The notes beneath the pieces were generated by a model. It searched no databases. It was not told the origin of the DNA and worked only from the letters and a program-made list of their open reading frames with translations. Source: Verrucomicrobiales bacterium (GTDB taxonomy: Bacteria > Verrucomicrobiota > Verrucomicrobiia > Methylacidiphilales > JAAUTS01). Taken from it: a stretch of DNA of 15,473 bases. The stretch spans positions 1 to 15,473 of the forward strand of contig JAITHY010000164.1 in NCBI GenBank assembly GCA_031279715.1, written 5' to 3'. This document shows positions 14,613 through 15,473 of the stretch, one piece after another. The first letter of the stretch is position 1; the number at the start of each line of letters is the position of its first letter. The translations under genes were made by a program, and so were the position numbers.

Positions 14613-15125
14613 ATGGCAAAACTTATTGCAAAATCACCGGAACTCGCCGAACAAGTGTTTGAACTCGACAGCCCGCTGCTGACTTTCGGCCGTGTGGAGG
14701 ACAATGTGTTGTGCATCCCGCACGGCAGCATCTCCAGCCACCACGGTGAATTCCGGCTGGACGGAACAGACTACCGCCTCGTGGACACCGGCTCGACCAA
14801 CGGCAGCAAAGTCAACGATGTGTCCGTGACCAACCACCTGCTGCGCCACGGCGATTTGGTCTTGCTCGGCAATGTGCTGTTCGTTTACGAATCCGCCGCC
14901 CCTGAGAACAATGCCTCGGCCGCGCCACTGCCACGGGCGGGTGACCGCGTTGAACTTGGCGCAAACCAATCCGGCGTTGGCCGCCCCGCGACATTCGTCA
15001 ACCTGTTCGCGATTAGCAAGCCCTCCAAAACGGATGGCGGACGCATCCCGCTGATACTCATTACCGCCGCGGCCATCGCCCTCGCTGGCGCGGCCTATCT
15101 GGCCTACACGACGTTCGCCGGTTGA
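14613..15125 (+). CDS. FHA-domain protein with C-terminal membrane anchor
   Basis: A 170-residue protein. Residues 1-92 form a forkhead-associated domain: FGR (25-27), the phosphothreonine-binding SSHHGEF (41-47) and DTGSTNGSKVN (58-68). A polar linker follows, and then one hydrophobic segment IPLILITAAAIALAGAAYLA (145-164) near the C-terminus, so the FHA domain should face the cytoplasm from the inner membrane. FHA domains read phosphothreonine on partner proteins. No kinase is visible nearby, so its pathway is unknown. It may be cotranscribed with carA or use its own start site. Confidence 0.85.
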   Translation: MAKLIAKSPELAEQVFELDSPLLTFGRVEDNVLCIPHGSISSHHGEFRLDGTDYRLVDTGSTNGSKVNDVSVTNHLLRHGDLVLLGNVLFVYESAAPENNASAAPLPRAGDRVELGANQSGVGRPATFVNLFAISKPSKTDGGRIPLILITAAAIALAGAAYLAYTTFAG

Positions 15126-15438
15126 CACACAGCAGGGCTGTCTTTAACACCACATCACCACAGCGATTGATTATGGCCAACGGGTTGCCGGTTTGTGCAA
15201 CTTGCGCCCCAAGACGCGGCTGACATGAGGAATCCCGCTGACGCTGAACATTTATTCCATCCCTTCGGGATTGGCGCTTCAGCGAGAAGCATGGGGTCAC
15301 GGTCAGCGGCAGATCTCCCCCGCTGACGTTGATGTTACACTGGTCGGAAGCCCCGGCGACGACTTGCGCGGCGACAAAGCGGGTGACCAACAGCGCGCTG
15401 ATGATGAGCAGGCCAAATCCCCGGCCAAACAAGTTCAT
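15061..15438 (-). CDS. Doubtful small ORF with signal-peptide-like start
   Basis: The 125-codon frame starts MNLFGRGFGLLIISALLV and continues TRFVAAQ, which has the charge, hydrophobic core and AxA-type end of a secretion signal. The remainder (QCNINVSGGDLPLTVTPC and on) shows no domain, is partly dictated by motif copies, and its last 65 bases run antisense into the FHA gene. It may be the intact start of a decayed gene. Confidence is low. Confidence 0.25.
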   Translation of the reverse strand: MNLFGRGFGLLIISALLVTRFVAAQVVAGASDQCNINVSGGDLPLTVTPCFSLKRQSRRDGINVQRQRDSSCQPRLGAQVAQTGNPLAIINRCGDVVLKTALLCVNRRTSCRPDRPRQRGRWPRR

Positions 15439-15473
15439 AAGCGCGTGACACGTCTTTTGGCAAAAAGGCGGGC
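15126..15473. other. 348-bp end region without a convincing gene
   Basis: A small stem ACAGC/GCTGT (15129-15133 with 15137-15141) followed by CTTT may weakly terminate the FHA transcript. ATCCC-TTC-GGGAT forms another short hairpin (about 15259-15271). Three dispersed motif copies (15236, 15302 and 15321) occur here outside firm coding sequence. The only candidate gene is the minus-strand ORF described separately. Confidence 0.4.

Larger units (their letters stand above)
1943..15327. repeat. Dispersed short motif GTCAGCG / CGCTGAC, about 52 copies
   Basis: Hand counting gives about 24 copies of GTCAGCG on the plus strand and 28 of CGCTGAC, the first at 1943 and the last at 15321. Many extend to TCAC(C/G)GTCAGCGG: 2092, 2328, 3649 (its last base differs), 5567, 9720 and 15302 on plus, and 4474 (last base differs), 8409 and 12169 on minus. 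Roughly 19 more sites differ only in the first base (ATCAGCG, CTCAGCG, TTCAGCG). Copies lie in genes of unrelated function and in all frames, read as VSG, LSAA, SAG, LTV or ADG. None lies before 1943 or between 11024 and 12168. Confidence 0.85.

Noticed and set aside
15259..15271. ATCCC-TTC-GGGAT hairpin as a terminator
   Set aside because: The stem is short and has no following T run; it is also not directly after a gene on either strand.
1943..15327. Dispersed motif as a Chi or KOPS-like element
   Set aside because: Such elements are strongly biased to one replication strand. Here the two orientations are nearly equal (about 24 and 28), though one window cannot exclude proximity to a replichore switch.

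Overview
The window looks like a GC-rich chromosomal segment of a Gram-negative bacterium. The best guess is Verrucomicrobiota, Opitutae-like, and this is inference only. Pointers are an autotransporter beta-barrel remnant (so an outer membrane), a REP-associated tyrosine transposase of the long verrucomicrobial sort, a PyrR-regulated pyr cluster, and several first genes with no Shine-Dalgarno (SD) site but a -10-like hexamer about 7 nt before the ATG. No rRNA, tRNA, CRISPR or phage genes were seen.

Layout. 1-1167: a decayed autotransporter 3' end, split by a degraded IS5-family (IS427-like) element at about 123-975. 1254-3515 (minus): a P1B-4-type metal efflux ATPase. 3610-4956 (minus): a CCA-adding enzyme/poly(A) polymerase family protein. 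5069-6383: a divergent mrp gene and a small conserved-looking protein. 6437-7902: pyrR-pyrB, overlapping by 4 nt. 8089-9081: a RAYT transposase. 9179-12079: a GntR (YtrA-type) regulator, an ABC ATPase and a membrane permease that is broken by a one-base frameshift. 12125-14588: pyrC-carA. 14613-15125: an FHA-domain membrane protein. The last 348 bp hold only one doubtful ORF with a signal peptide.

How the genes work together. carA, pyrB and pyrC encode steps 1-3 of UMP synthesis (carB is not in the window), and PyrR senses UMP/PRPP. An RNA hairpin just before pyrR has the PyrR-binding hexaloop and pairs the pyrR SD site in its lower stem, which suggests translational autoregulation. The RAYT and GntR-ABC block lies between pyrB and pyrC and may be an insertion into a once-contiguous pyr cluster. 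The GntR gene has a clear promoter with a 23-bp palindrome in it, so its operon is probably self-repressed.

The most unusual feature is a short dispersed motif, GTCAGCG/CGCTGAC (extended TCACSGTCAGCGG). It occurs about 52 times by hand count, on both strands equally, in every reading frame of unrelated genes, and often as near-palindromes. Roughly 3 copies would be expected by chance. It is missing from the first 1.9 kb, which includes the IS and the autotransporter remnant. This resembles a DNA-uptake-type or HIP1-type genome signature, and it may or may not be connected to the RAYT transposase.
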